A stretch of 64,000 nt of DNA from Pseudonocardia sulfidoxydans NBRC 16205. Lineage in GTDB: Bacteria > Actinomycetota > Actinomycetes > Mycobacteriales > Pseudonocardiaceae. How positions within the stretch are numbered: the first letter of the stretch is position 1; the number at the start of each line of letters is the position of its first letter. The position numbers and the translations under genes were made by a program. The stretch covers positions 124,001-188,000 of the forward strand of contig NZ_BJVJ01000002.1 in assembly GCF_007989085.1 (NCBI RefSeq), in the 5' to 3' direction. This document shows positions 36,503-44,957 of this stretch, one piece after another. The notes under the pieces were generated by a model that was not told where the DNA came from, did not search any database, and saw only the letters and a list, made by a program, of their open reading frames with translations.

Positions 36503-37102
36503 GTGCCCGACATCACCGAACTGATCCTCGACGACCACGAGTGGTTCCGTCGCCAGTTCGCCGCGCTCGACGAGGTGCGCAGGTCGACGCCCGTCGACGC
36601 CACCGCACTGCGCGACCTTTGGCAACCACTGGCCGACCATCTCGACGTCCACGCCGTGGCCGAGGAGGAGATCTTCTACCCGCAGCTGCTGCGCCGGGGC
36701 GGCGACGACGCCGAGGACGAGACCGTCGACGCCATCGGCGACCACAACGACATCCGTGACGGCGTGCACGCCGCGGCCCGCCACCCCGTCGGCACCTCCG
36801 CCTGGTGGGACGCCGTGCAGGCCGCGCGCGACGCCAACGACGAGCACATGTCCGAGGAGGAGAACGAGGGCCTGCCCGACTTCCGGCTGCACGCCGCGAC
36901 CGGGTTGCGCAAGTCGCTGGGCCGGCAGTTCGCCACGTTCATGGAGCGCCACCGAGGTGCGCGCGACCTCGACGTCGGCGACAAGGACCCCGAGACCTAC
37001 GTCGCGCGGACCGAGGAACGCAATACGATCACCTCCGGTGACGCCGACGAGGCCGCACGCCTCGACGGGTCGCTCGGCATCGGCAGCCTGAAGGGGAAGT
37101 GA
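36503..37102 (+). CDS. Hemerythrin HHE-domain encapsulin cargo protein
   Basis: 199 residues from GTG 36503. Four-helix hemerythrin fold with iron ligands in the expected places: DDHEWF (His12), DHLDVHAVAEEEIFYP (His46, His50, Glu54), GDHNDIR and DEHMSEEEN. After a flexible stretch the protein ends in LDGSLGIGSLKGK, a textbook encapsulin targeting peptide. The neighbouring shell gene confirms the pairing. Probable role: an encapsulated di-iron protein handling O2, NO or oxidative stress. The stop lies 8 bp before the shell ATG. Confidence 0.93.
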   Translation: MPDITELILDDHEWFRRQFAALDEVRRSTPVDATALRDLWQPLADHLDVHAVAEEEIFYPQLLRRGGDDAEDETVDAIGDHNDIRDGVHAAARHPVGTSAWWDAVQAARDANDEHMSEEENEGLPDFRLHAATGLRKSLGRQFATFMERHRGARDLDVGDKDPETYVARTEERNTITSGDADEAARLDGSLGIGSLKGK

Positions 37103-37110
37103 GCACGCCC

Positions 37111-37935
37111 ATGACCACACCCGCCGACCACCTCCTGCGGGGGCTCGCCCCGATCCCCGCCGAGGCGTGGACGCAGATCGACGACGAGGCCCGCGAGCGC
37201 CTCACCCCGCTGCTGGCCGGCCGTCGCATCGTCGACTTCGCCGGCCCCGGCGGCTGGTTCCACTCCGCCACCAGCCTGGGCCGCACCGAGGACCTGCTCG
37301 CCCCGCCCGAAGGTGTCTCCCCCGACGGTGTGCGCACCCGGCGCCGCCGCGTCCTGCCGCTCGCGGAGGTGCGGGTGCCGTTCACGGTCGCGCGCGCCGA
37401 GATCGACGACATCCAGCGTGGTGCCGCCGACCCGGAGTTCGACGACCTCGCCCGCGCCGCCCGCGTCGCCGCCGAGATCGAGAACCGCGCGATCCTGCAC
37501 GGCTGGGCCGCCGCCGGCATCGAGGGCCTCAGCGCCGTCGCGCCCTACCCGGCGATGACGCTGGGCACCGACTGCAACGCCTACCCCGGCATCGTGGCCC
37601 GCGCCGTCGACACGCTGCGCCGCAACGGGATCGAGGGCCCCTACTCGCTGATCATCGGGCCGGAGGGCTACACCCGCATCGTCGAGACCGCCGAGCACGG
37701 CGGCTACCTGCTGTTCGACCACCTCGCCCGCATCCTCGGCGGCTCCATCGTCTGGGCGCCGGGCACGGAGGGCGCGATCGTCGCCAGCACGCGCGGCGGG
37801 GACTTCCGTCTCGACGTCGGGCAGGACCTGTCGATCGGCTACTCCCACCACGACGCCGACACGGTGCACCTGTACCTGGAGGAGAGCTTCTCCTTCCGCG
37901 TCGTCGAGCCCGACGCCGCGCTCGCCCTGTCCTGA
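37111..37935 (+). CDS. Encapsulin shell protein (family 1, HK97 fold)
   Basis: 274 residues from ATG 37111; GTG 37099, overlapping the cargo stop, is an alternative that adds four residues. Family features: HLLRGLAPIPAEAWTQIDDEARERLTPLLAGRRIVDFAGPGG at the N-terminus, VRVPFTVARAEIDDIQRGAADPEFDDLARAARVAAEIENRAILHGW (E-loop and spine helix), LIIGPEGYTRI, and DLSIGYSHHDADTVHLYLEESFSFRV near the end. Self-assembles into a protein nanocompartment that loads the hemerythrin. Followed by a terminator. Confidence 0.95.
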   Translation: MTTPADHLLRGLAPIPAEAWTQIDDEARERLTPLLAGRRIVDFAGPGGWFHSATSLGRTEDLLAPPEGVSPDGVRTRRRRVLPLAEVRVPFTVARAEIDDIQRGAADPEFDDLARAARVAAEIENRAILHGWAAAGIEGLSAVAPYPAMTLGTDCNAYPGIVARAVDTLRRNGIEGPYSLIIGPEGYTRIVETAEHGGYLLFDHLARILGGSIVWAPGTEGAIVASTRGGDFRLDVGQDLSIGYSHHDADTVHLYLEESFSFRVVEPDAALALS

Positions 37936-37963
37936 CCCCCGGCACACCCGCGCCCCTGACCCC

Positions 37964-38031
37964 CGCCGAGTTCGACACCGGCCTGGTTCGATCACGATCG
38001 GGACCAGTCCCCTGTCGAACTCGGCGTTTTT
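37964..38031 (+). terminator. Intrinsic terminator after encapsulin; family B palindrome, copy 2
   Basis: Perfect 14-bp arms CGCCGAGTTCGACA (37964-37977) and TGTCGAACTCGGCG (38013-38026), followed by TTTTT (38027-38031). The interior shares CTGGTTCGATCA with family B copy 1 at 20074-20135. Confidence 0.85.
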
Positions 38032-38046
38032 CCGGGGCGACGTCGT

Positions 38047-38078
38047 CCGGCCGGGACCCGTGTTCGGGTCCCGGCCGG
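38047..38078 (-). terminator. Hairpin terminator for the minus-strand pair
   Basis: Perfect 14-bp arms CCGGCCGGGACCCG and CGGGTCCCGGCCGG around TGTT, 24 bp beyond the stop at 38102. No U tract. Confidence 0.7.
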
Positions 38079-38101
38079 GTCGTACGTGTGCGGGGCTGCG
38101 G

Positions 38102-38707
38102 TCAGAAGTTCAGCAGCCGGTCGAAGAACGTCCGGTAGCGGCCGAGGGCGAGGCGCAGGTCCTCGGTGGACGCGGCGTCGTCGTGCAGGTCGCGTTCGAG
38201 GTCGCTGCGCTGGGTGCGGAAGGTCTCCTCGATCTCGTCGAGCACCTGGCCGACGAGCTCGTTGGCGTCCCGCACCGCGGTGCGCGGCTCGTCGACGAAC
38301 TGGGCTTTGAGTACCTGCCAGCGGTCCTGGTAGTCCGAGGCCCGTTGTCGGGGGATCAGCGCCGTCCGTTCGGCCTCGTGCTGCGACACCGCCGACGGCT
38401 CGGACAGCCGCGCGGCCCGGCTCCCGTCCTGCGCCGCCCCCGCGCCGGCCGCGTTCGGGTCCGGGGGCTGCGGGTGTGCCGTGGGCGGCGTCTGCGCCGG
38501 GGCGCCGCCGTCGTGCCCGTTGCCCTGGCCGCCCCAGCCGCCCGGGCCGCCGGCCTCGCCGCCACGGGGATCACGGGGATCGCCGTCACGGGGTTCGGCT
38601 GCGGTCGGGTCGACGGCGTCATGGTGGCGCTGGTCGAGCTGGTCGTCGAGTCGGTCCTGCATGGTGCCCTCCGTCGTCGTCGCGTGCGCGTCGGTCGGGC
38701 GGCTCAT
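38102..38707 (-). CDS. Uncharacterised protein, paralogue of its upstream neighbour
   Basis: 201 residues from ATG 38707. The first 110 residues are low-complexity, Gly/Pro/Asp/His-rich and probably disordered. The last 85 (DYQDRWQVLKAQFVDEPRTAVRDANELVGQVLDEIEETFRTQRSDLERDLHDDAASTEDLRLALGRYRTFFDRLLNF) match the middle of the neighbouring protein. The pattern RW..L...FVD.P..AV..A..LV is common in actinobacterial proteins of unknown function. Its start overlaps the neighbour's stop as ATGA. Confidence 0.85.
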   Translation of the reverse strand: MSRPTDAHATTTEGTMQDRLDDQLDQRHHDAVDPTAAEPRDGDPRDPRGGEAGGPGGWGGQGNGHDGGAPAQTPPTAHPQPPDPNAAGAGAAQDGSRAARLSEPSAVSQHEAERTALIPRQRASDYQDRWQVLKAQFVDEPRTAVRDANELVGQVLDEIEETFRTQRSDLERDLHDDAASTEDLRLALGRYRTFFDRLLNF

Positions 38708-39474
38708 CGGGTCGGCTCCTCGTGCCGGTTCGACCGGCCCCACGCGGCGTCGGGGGCGACACCACCGTCGTGGCGGCCCGCGGCCTCGTGACGCCCGGCC
38801 GGTTCGTGATGCCCATCGGCGTCGTGGCGCCCGTTGGATTCGTGGCGCCCGTGGGATTCGTGGCGCCCGGACCCGGCGTGCCGATCGGGGGCGCCGTCAC
38901 GGGAACCACGGTGGGACTCGCCGCGGGCGTGGTCGCCGGACTCGTCGAGCAGGGCGTCGACCAGGGCCCGGTAGGAGGTCACGGCGTGGCGCAGCTCCTC
39001 GGTGTCGACGCCGCCGCGGGAGTTGCGCTGGGCGATCGCGCGGGCCTCCCGGTAGCGCTGGACGACGACGGGGTGCTCGACGGACACGTCCTCGGCACGC
39101 TGGTCGAAGTCGGCGACCGGGTAGCCGCGGGCGTGCATCACCTCGGCGACGAAGGTGTCGGCGCGCTCGACGGCGCGGTCGGGGTCGTCGACGAACTCGC
39201 CCTGCAGGGTCAGCCAGCGGTCGCGGAAGTCGGCGCGCTCGCGGTCGTCGAGGGGACGCAGGTCCAGGGACCGGTGCCGCTTCTCGCGCTCGGCGAGATG
39301 ACGCTCGGCCGCACGCTCGTCGTCGGTCCGGGCGAGGGTGCGCTCGTACTCCGGTCCGAAGTGTTCGCGCAGCCGCTCGCTGCGGCGCCGTTTGCCGACC
39401 AGGTAGGCCGCCACGCCGATGCCGAGCAGGACCACCACGATGACGATGATCACTACGATGACAGTCGTGTCCAT
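38704..39474 (-). CDS. Single-pass membrane protein of unknown function with His/Arg/Gly-rich repeat tail
   Basis: 256 residues from ATG 39474. One N-terminal membrane helix (TVIVVIIVIVVVLLGIGVAAYLV), then a charged helical stretch (RRRSERLREHFGPEYERTL). The shared soluble domain FRDRWLTLQGEFVDDPDRAVERADTFVAEVM is followed by EELRHAVTSYRALVDALLD. The tail repeats GRHESH, GRHESN, GRHDAD, GHHEPA and GRHEAA, six-residue units that could bind metal. Function unknown. Forms an operon with the gene at 38102. Confidence 0.88.
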   Translation of the reverse strand: MDTTVIVVIIVIVVVLLGIGVAAYLVGKRRRSERLREHFGPEYERTLARTDDERAAERHLAEREKRHRSLDLRPLDDRERADFRDRWLTLQGEFVDDPDRAVERADTFVAEVMHARGYPVADFDQRAEDVSVEHPVVVQRYREARAIAQRNSRGGVDTEELRHAVTSYRALVDALLDESGDHARGESHRGSRDGAPDRHAGSGRHESHGRHESNGRHDADGHHEPAGRHEAAGRHDGGVAPDAAWGRSNRHEEPTR

Positions 39475-39590
39475 GCGTCCGGGTGCCCGGACGATGTCCG
39501 CCACAACCAGTTCGCGCGATTCGGAGATGTGACACCCATCACATTCTATGGATTCGGGAGGCACGCGGTGGTCCACGTGGGTGCACGACG

Positions 39591-40592
39591 ATGAGTGAGG
39601 ATGCGCCCGATCGGGTGGAGGACGCGGCGGAGGAGCTGTACGGCGTCGCACCCGACGACTTCGTCCCCGTCCGCGACGAGCTCGTCGCCGCAGCCCGGGA
39701 GGCGGGCGACCGCGACGCCGCCCGCGCGATCGCCAAGCTGCGCCGTCCCACCCAGGCCGCGTGGCTGGCCAACCTCCTCGCCCGCGAACGCGCGACGCAG
39801 CTCGACGGGCTGCTGTCGCTGGCCGCCGACCTGAACGACGCCCAGCGCACCCTCGACGGGTCGGCGCTGCGCGCGCTCTCGGCCCAGCGGGGCAAGCTGG
39901 TGGCGGCGATGGCCCGGGAAGCGCGGGCGCTCGCGGGCCGCGACGGCCACAAGGTCGCCGAGAGCACCGAGCGCGACCTGCGCGGCATCCTCGACGCCGC
40001 ACTCGCCGACGCCGACATCGCCGAGCAGGTGCGGTCGGGGCGGTTGCACCGCACCGTCAGCTACTCGGGGTTCGGCCCGGACGCCCTCGCCGGGGCGGAG
40101 CCCCGCCCCGCGCCGAGACGTCGCGAGCCCGAGGCCGGCTCCGCGCAGGACGGTGTCGCGCAGAACGGTGTCGCGCAGAACGGTGTCGCGCAGAACGGTG
40201 TCGCGCAGAACGGTGTCGCGCAGAACGGTGTCGCCGACGACCCGTGGGCGATGCCCGACGACGCCGCCGCCCGCGCGGAGCAGGAGCGGCGCGCCCGCGA
40301 GCTCGCTGAGGCCCGCCGCAGCCTCGACGACGCCCGGTCGACCGCCGGCGAGGCGCGCGACCGCGAGGAGGCCGAGCGGCGCGCCCACGAGGAGGCAGAA
40401 CGTCGCCTGGCCGACGCGAAGGCCCGCGTCGCCGACCTCGCCGCCGAGCTGGAGGAGGCCCGGGCCGCGCAGCGCGACGCGACGGAGTCCGAACGCAGCG
40501 CGGCGGCAGAGCTGCGCGAGGCAGCCGCCCGCACCCGCGCCGCCGCGGCCGACGTCGAACGGGCCCAGGCGAAGGTGGCCGACCTGTCGTGA
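39591..40592 (+). CDS. Helical coiled-coil protein with NGVAQ tandem repeats
   Basis: 333 residues from ATG 39591. Residues 1-165 form a helical domain (ELVAAAREAGDRDAARAIAKLRRPTQAAWLANLLAR, ALRALSAQRGKLVAAMAREARAL). Residues about 185-215 are five perfect NGVAQ-type repeats. Residues 230-333 are a long Ala/Glu/Arg coiled coil. Similar architecture is found in actinobacterial proteins with no assigned function. A structural or envelope-associated role is only a guess. Divergent from the membrane-protein pair. Confidence 0.87.
   Translation: MSEDAPDRVEDAAEELYGVAPDDFVPVRDELVAAAREAGDRDAARAIAKLRRPTQAAWLANLLARERATQLDGLLSLAADLNDAQRTLDGSALRALSAQRGKLVAAMAREARALAGRDGHKVAESTERDLRGILDAALADADIAEQVRSGRLHRTVSYSGFGPDALAGAEPRPAPRRREPEAGSAQDGVAQNGVAQNGVAQNGVAQNGVAQNGVADDPWAMPDDAAARAEQERRARELAEARRSLDDARSTAGEARDREEAERRAHEEAERRLADAKARVADLAAELEEARAAQRDATESERSAAAELREAAARTRAAAADVERAQAKVADLS
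40153..40227 (+). repeat. Five perfect 15-bp tandem repeats within a CDS
   Basis: Unit GTGTCGCGCAGAACG repeated five times without a mismatch, with a diverged copy on each side. Encodes a five-residue repeat. Perfect identity implies recent expansion or slippage. Confidence 0.9.
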
Positions 40593-40605
40593 GACCCGCG
40601 CCCGG

Positions 40606-42528
40606 TCAGCTCGCGGCCCGGTGCGGGTCGCGGTGGGACTCCACCAGCTCGTGGCCGTCGCGGAACAGGACGCCGTTGCGGCAGCGGGCCTCGACCTTCC
40701 CGTCGGCGAACTGCTCGGTGTAGAGCCGGGCGTACAACCCGCGCTTCGCGAGGAGCTCCGCGTGCGTCCCGCGTTCGACGATCTCCCCGTTCTCGACGGC
40801 GAGGATCTGGTCGGCGCCCAGGATCGTCGAGAGCCGGTGCGCGATCGCGATGGTGGTGCGGGCCTGCGTCGCGGTCTCCAGGGCCTGCTGGACGAGCCGT
40901 TCGCTCGCGGTGTCCAGGGCGCTGGTGGCCTCGTCGAGGATCAGCACGGGCGGGTCCTTGAGCAGCACCCGGGCGATGGCCAGCCGTTGCTGCTCGCCGC
41001 CGGAGAGCCGGTAGCCCCGTTCGCCGACGATCGTGTCGTAGCCGTCGGGAAAGCTCGCGATCCGGTCGTGGATGTTCGCCGCCCGGGCCGCGGCCTCGAC
41101 CTCGGCGTCGGTGGCGTCGGGCTTGGCGTAGCGCAGGTTGGCCGCGATCGTCGCGTGCAGCAGGTGGGTGTCCTGGGTGACCATGCCGACCGCGGCGCGC
41201 AGCGAGTCCTGCGTGAGGTCGCGGACGTCGTGGCCGTCGAGGCGCACGGCGCCGCGGTCGACGTCGTAGAGCCGCGGGACGAGGTAGGACATGGTCGTCT
41301 TGCCCGACCCGCTGGGCCCGACGATCGCGGTGAGCGTCCCCGGTGCCAGCTCCGCGCTGACCCCGCGCAACGCCCACGGCCGCACCGGGGTGCCGGGCGC
41401 GGCCGGGTCGTCGCGGTCGGCGAGGGGGTAGCTGAACCAGACGTCGTCGAGGGTGACCGCGCCCCGGACCGCCGCGGGATCGAGCACCGTCGCGGCCGGG
41501 GTGTCGACGATCCGCGGCGTCAGGTCGAGATAGGAGAAGATGCGCCCGAACAGCGCCAGCGAGGTCTGGACGTCCAGTGAGACGCGCAGCAGGTTGACCG
41601 TCGGGAACAGCAGCCGGGTCTGCAGCGTCGTGAACGCGACGACGGTGCCGGCGCTGAGCCCGCTGCCCGCACCGATCAGCAGCCCGGTCACCAGGTAGAC
41701 CAGCGCGGGCGTGACACCGAGGAACGTCTGGACGACGGCGAAGAACGTCTGCCCGGTCATGGCCTGGCGGACCTGCAGGCCGACCTGGTTGGCGTTCTCC
41801 TCGCGGTAGCGGCGCACCTCGTCGGCCTGCCGGTTGAACACCTTGGCCAGCAGCACACCCGAGACCGACAGGGCCTCCTCGGTGATCGCGGTCATGTCCG
41901 ACAGCGACTCCTGGGTGCGGCCCGCGATCCTGCGCCGGATCCGCCCGACCCGGACCTGCAGCAGCACGAACACCGGTACGAGCGCGACGGCGATCAACGT
42001 CAGCTGCCAGCTCAGCAGCAGCATCGCGATCAGCGCGGCCACCACGGTGACGACGTTGCCCAGGATCGAGGTCGCCGTCTCGGTGAGGACGGTCTGGACG
42101 CCGCCGACGTCGTTGGCCAGCCGGGACTGGATCGCGCCGGTGCGGGTGGCGGTGAAGAACGACAGGTCCATCCGCTGCAGGTGCTCGAACAGCCGCCCGC
42201 GCAGGTCGGCCATGACGCGGTTGCCGAGCAGCGTGGTCTGCCAGGTCTGCCACACCCCGATCAGCGCGGACACGACGGGGATCGCGATCATCCCGGCCAC
42301 GAGCCACACCAGCAGTTCCATGTCGACGCGCCCGCCGGGCGGGAACAGCGCCTTGTCGAACGTGGCCTGGGTGAGGAACGGGGTGATGATGCCGAGCCCA
42401 CTGGACACGAGGACGGCGGTGAGGATCCCGGTGAGCGCGAGCCGGTGCGGGCCGAACAGCGCCCACACCCTGCGCCCGATGCGGTCGTTCGCCCCGGTCG
42501 TCGCCTCTGCGTCCTTCGCCCCGGTCAC
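40606..42528 (-). CDS. ABC transporter, fused permease/ATPase (type I exporter)
   Basis: 640 residues from GTG 42528, preceded by GGGGG at six to seven bases. Six-helix membrane domain (residues about 25-350), then the ATPase: VGPSGSGKTTMSYLVPRLYD, YRLSGGEQQRLAIARVLL, PVLILDEATSALD, IAHRLST. Half-transporter of the MsbA/multidrug type, working as a homodimer because no partner gene is adjacent. A short acidic/basic tail (FRDGHELVESHRDPHRAAS) follows the ATPase. Substrate unknown. Confidence 0.94.
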   Translation of the reverse strand: MTGAKDAEATTGANDRIGRRVWALFGPHRLALTGILTAVLVSSGLGIITPFLTQATFDKALFPPGGRVDMELLVWLVAGMIAIPVVSALIGVWQTWQTTLLGNRVMADLRGRLFEHLQRMDLSFFTATRTGAIQSRLANDVGGVQTVLTETATSILGNVVTVVAALIAMLLLSWQLTLIAVALVPVFVLLQVRVGRIRRRIAGRTQESLSDMTAITEEALSVSGVLLAKVFNRQADEVRRYREENANQVGLQVRQAMTGQTFFAVVQTFLGVTPALVYLVTGLLIGAGSGLSAGTVVAFTTLQTRLLFPTVNLLRVSLDVQTSLALFGRIFSYLDLTPRIVDTPAATVLDPAAVRGAVTLDDVWFSYPLADRDDPAAPGTPVRPWALRGVSAELAPGTLTAIVGPSGSGKTTMSYLVPRLYDVDRGAVRLDGHDVRDLTQDSLRAAVGMVTQDTHLLHATIAANLRYAKPDATDAEVEAAARAANIHDRIASFPDGYDTIVGERGYRLSGGEQQRLAIARVLLKDPPVLILDEATSALDTASERLVQQALETATQARTTIAIAHRLSTILGADQILAVENGEIVERGTHAELLAKRGLYARLYTEQFADGKVEARCRNGVLFRDGHELVESHRDPHRAAS

Positions 42529-42619
42529 GTCGCCGCCCCCTCGGTGAGACCGGCCACACCGCACCGGCCGGGCCAGCCTGCCAGGCGCGACGCGCCGCGC
42601 CCGTGACAGGGTCGGGGGC

Positions 42620-43744
42620 GTGGGATCGGCGTGTCCGGAGACGGCCCCCGCGGCAGCACAGCGGCCGTGGCGCGAACGTCTGCACGCCGTCGCCTGGGGA
42701 CGGTGGGCGCTGCTGGTCGTCCTCACCGTTGCGCTGACGTTCGGGTTCGGGGCGCTCGGTGTCCCGTCGCCCGCGCTGTTCGCGGGCCTGCTCGTCGGGA
42801 CCGTGCTGGCACTGCTCGGCCGCGCCCCGAACGCGGTCCCGCAGCCTGCGACGGCCGGCGCGCAGGCGGTGATCGGTGTCGTCATCGGGCTGATCGCGCA
42901 GAGCGACACCCTGGCCGCCGTGGCCCGGGACTGGCTGCCGGTGCTCGGCATCGGGCTCGCGACGTTGCTGGCCAGCATGGGCGCGGGCCTGCTGATGGGG
43001 GTACAGCGCGGGGTGTCGCCGCTGACCGGGCTGCTCGCGCTCACCGCGGGCGGGGCGTCGGGGCTGGTCGCGATCAGCCGCGAGCTCGGTGGCGACGAAC
43101 GTGTCGTCGCCGTCGTGCAGTACCTGCGCGTCGGGTTGGTGACCGCGACGATGCCGGTCGTCGCGACGCTCGCGTTCGGCGCCCAGCACTCCCCGCCCGG
43201 CGGGGAGGCCGCCGCGACCGCGCCCTGGTACGTCGGGCTCGGGGTGCTGGCGTTCTGCTGCGCCGTCGGGGTGCCGCTCGGTGTGCTCACCCGCGTCCCG
43301 GCCGGGGCGCTGCTGGGCCCGATGGTCGTCGCGCTGGCCCTCGCGCTCACCGGGTGGTCGTTCGGGTCGACGCCGCCGACGCTGGTCGTCGACCTCGCCT
43401 ACGCCGTGATCGGCTGGCAGGCGGGGGTGCGGTTCACCCGGGCGAGCCTGCGCACGGTCGCCCGGGTGCTGCCCCTCGCGACCGGGCTCATCGTCGTGAT
43501 CATCGGGGCGAGCGCGGCGCTGGGCGTGGCGCTGTCGCACCTCACCGGGGCGACGTTGCTGGAGGGCTACCTCGCGACGACGCCGGGCGGCATCTACGCC
43601 GTACTGGCGACGGCCATCTCCGCGGGCACCGACGTCACGTTCGTCGTGGCCATGCAGGTGCTGCGGGTCGTGCTGATGCTGCTGATCGCGCCGTTCCTGG
43701 CCCGGCTCGCCGGCAGGCGCTGGGGCACCACCGGAGCCGACTGA
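42620..43744 (+). CDS. AbrB-family membrane protein (COG3180 type)
   Basis: 374 residues from GTG 42620 with GGGGGC immediately upstream. Ten or more hydrophobic segments in two repeats, each with the AbrB-duplication pattern: VPSPALFAGLLVGTVLALL, GAQAVIGVVIGLIAQ, LTAGGASGLVAISRELGGDERVVAVVQYLRV, and VPAGALLGPMVVALAL, AYAVIGWQAGVRFTR, LATTPGGIYAVLATAISAGTDVTFVVAMQVLRV. Some members are annotated as ammonia monooxygenase in error. Probably a transporter or regulator; function unknown. Confidence 0.92.
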   Translation: MGSACPETAPAAAQRPWRERLHAVAWGRWALLVVLTVALTFGFGALGVPSPALFAGLLVGTVLALLGRAPNAVPQPATAGAQAVIGVVIGLIAQSDTLAAVARDWLPVLGIGLATLLASMGAGLLMGVQRGVSPLTGLLALTAGGASGLVAISRELGGDERVVAVVQYLRVGLVTATMPVVATLAFGAQHSPPGGEAAATAPWYVGLGVLAFCCAVGVPLGVLTRVPAGALLGPMVVALALALTGWSFGSTPPTLVVDLAYAVIGWQAGVRFTRASLRTVARVLPLATGLIVVIIGASAALGVALSHLTGATLLEGYLATTPGGIYAVLATAISAGTDVTFVVAMQVLRVVLMLLIAPFLARLAGRRWGTTGAD

Positions 43745-43799
43745 CCCGCCCGGCGTCACCCCCCGCGCCACCGCACCCGGGCGGTGACGCGATCCGCAC

Positions 43800-44933
43800 T
43801 CAGCGCACCATGCGGAAGAAGGTCCGGATGTCGTCGACCAGCACCTCCGGCTGCTCCATCGACGCGAAGTGCCCGCCCACCTCCGGGTGGTTGAGCATCC
43901 GCAGGTCGGTGAAGCGCCGCTCCAGCCAGTGCCGCGGGAGCCGGCGCATCTCGTGCGGGAACACCGTCGCGCCCGCCGGCACCTCGACGAGGTCGTAGCG
44001 GGTCTTGCCGTAGCTCTCCCAGTACAGCCGCGCCGACGACGCCGCGCTGCCCGTCAGCCAGTACGTCATCACATTGTCGAGCAGCCGGTCGCGCCGGATC
44101 GTGTTCTCCGGCTGCCCCGCGCAGTCGGTCCAGTCCCAGAACTTCTCGACGATCCACGCGCACTGCCCCACCGGCGAGTCGGTCAGCGCGTACCCGATGG
44201 TCTGCGGGCGGGTGGACTGCTGGGCGGAGTAGCCGGTGCCGAAACGGCGGAACTTCTTCGCGTCGAGCATGCCCTTCTTCTCCTCGCGGGAGAGCGGGCG
44301 GCGTTCCTCGTCGGGCGGCACCTCGGCCAGCGGCATCGTCAGGTGGATGCCGACGACGTTCTCCGGCGCCCCCGTCCCGAGCATCGCGGTGATCATCGAG
44401 CCCCAGTCGCCGCCCTGGGCGCCGTAGCGGTCGTAGCCCAGACGGTCCATGAGCTGCGCCCACGCCGTCGCGATCCGTTCGATGCCCCAGCCGGGCAGCC
44501 GGGGCTTGCCGCTGAACCCGAACCCGGGCAGCGACGGCACGACGACGTGGAAGGCGTCCGCGGGGTCGGGCGGGTCGACGAGGTCGTCGATGATGCCCAG
44601 GTACTCCACGATCGAACCCGGCCAGCCGTGGGTGAGGATCAGCGGCAGGGCGTTCTCGTGACGCGACCGCACGTGCAGGGCGTGGACGTCGACGGTGTCG
44701 TCGGCGCCGCCGTCGAGCACGGTGCGGATCTGGGGGCGGGCGTTGATCTCCGCCTCGCAACGCCGCCAGTCGTAGCCGTCGGCCCAGTAGGCGCACAGCT
44801 CCTGCAGGTAGTCCAGCGGGACGCCCTGGGTCCAGCCGTCGACCGTCGCCGGTTCGGGCCACCGCGTCCGCCGCAACCGGTCGCGGAGGTCGTCGAGGTC
44901 GGCCTGGGGGGTCTCGATGCGGAACTCGCGCAC
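43800..44933 (-). CDS. Epoxide hydrolase (alpha/beta fold, EHN N-terminal)
   Basis: 377 residues. N-terminal EHN segment (FRIETPQADLDDLRDRLRRTRWPE, WTQGVPLDYLQELCAYWADGYDWRRCEAEIN), then the hydrolase core: oxyanion HGWPGSIVEYLG, nucleophile AQGGDWGSMI (Asp), a lid with paired tyrosines, and VGGHFASMEQPE with catalytic His. Opens epoxides to vicinal diols, usually in xenobiotic or terpenoid turnover. Last gene of a four-gene minus-strand operon; 24 bp from the SDR. Confidence 0.94.
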   Translation of the reverse strand: MREFRIETPQADLDDLRDRLRRTRWPEPATVDGWTQGVPLDYLQELCAYWADGYDWRRCEAEINARPQIRTVLDGGADDTVDVHALHVRSRHENALPLILTHGWPGSIVEYLGIIDDLVDPPDPADAFHVVVPSLPGFGFSGKPRLPGWGIERIATAWAQLMDRLGYDRYGAQGGDWGSMITAMLGTGAPENVVGIHLTMPLAEVPPDEERRPLSREEKKGMLDAKKFRRFGTGYSAQQSTRPQTIGYALTDSPVGQCAWIVEKFWDWTDCAGQPENTIRRDRLLDNVMTYWLTGSAASSARLYWESYGKTRYDLVEVPAGATVFPHEMRRLPRHWLERRFTDLRMLNHPEVGGHFASMEQPEVLVDDIRTFFRMVR

Positions 44934-44957
44934 CTGCCTACAGTTGCACGCCCCCGC

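Noticed and set aside
42620..43744. Ammonia monooxygenase
   Set aside because: AbrB duplication proteins carry this name by error transfer; there are no AMO features.
40061..43771. A 1236-codon open frame on the minus strand across the ABC transporter and AbrB genes
   Set aside because: Arg/Pro/Gly-rich shadow of the real genes in other frames; no domain similarity.
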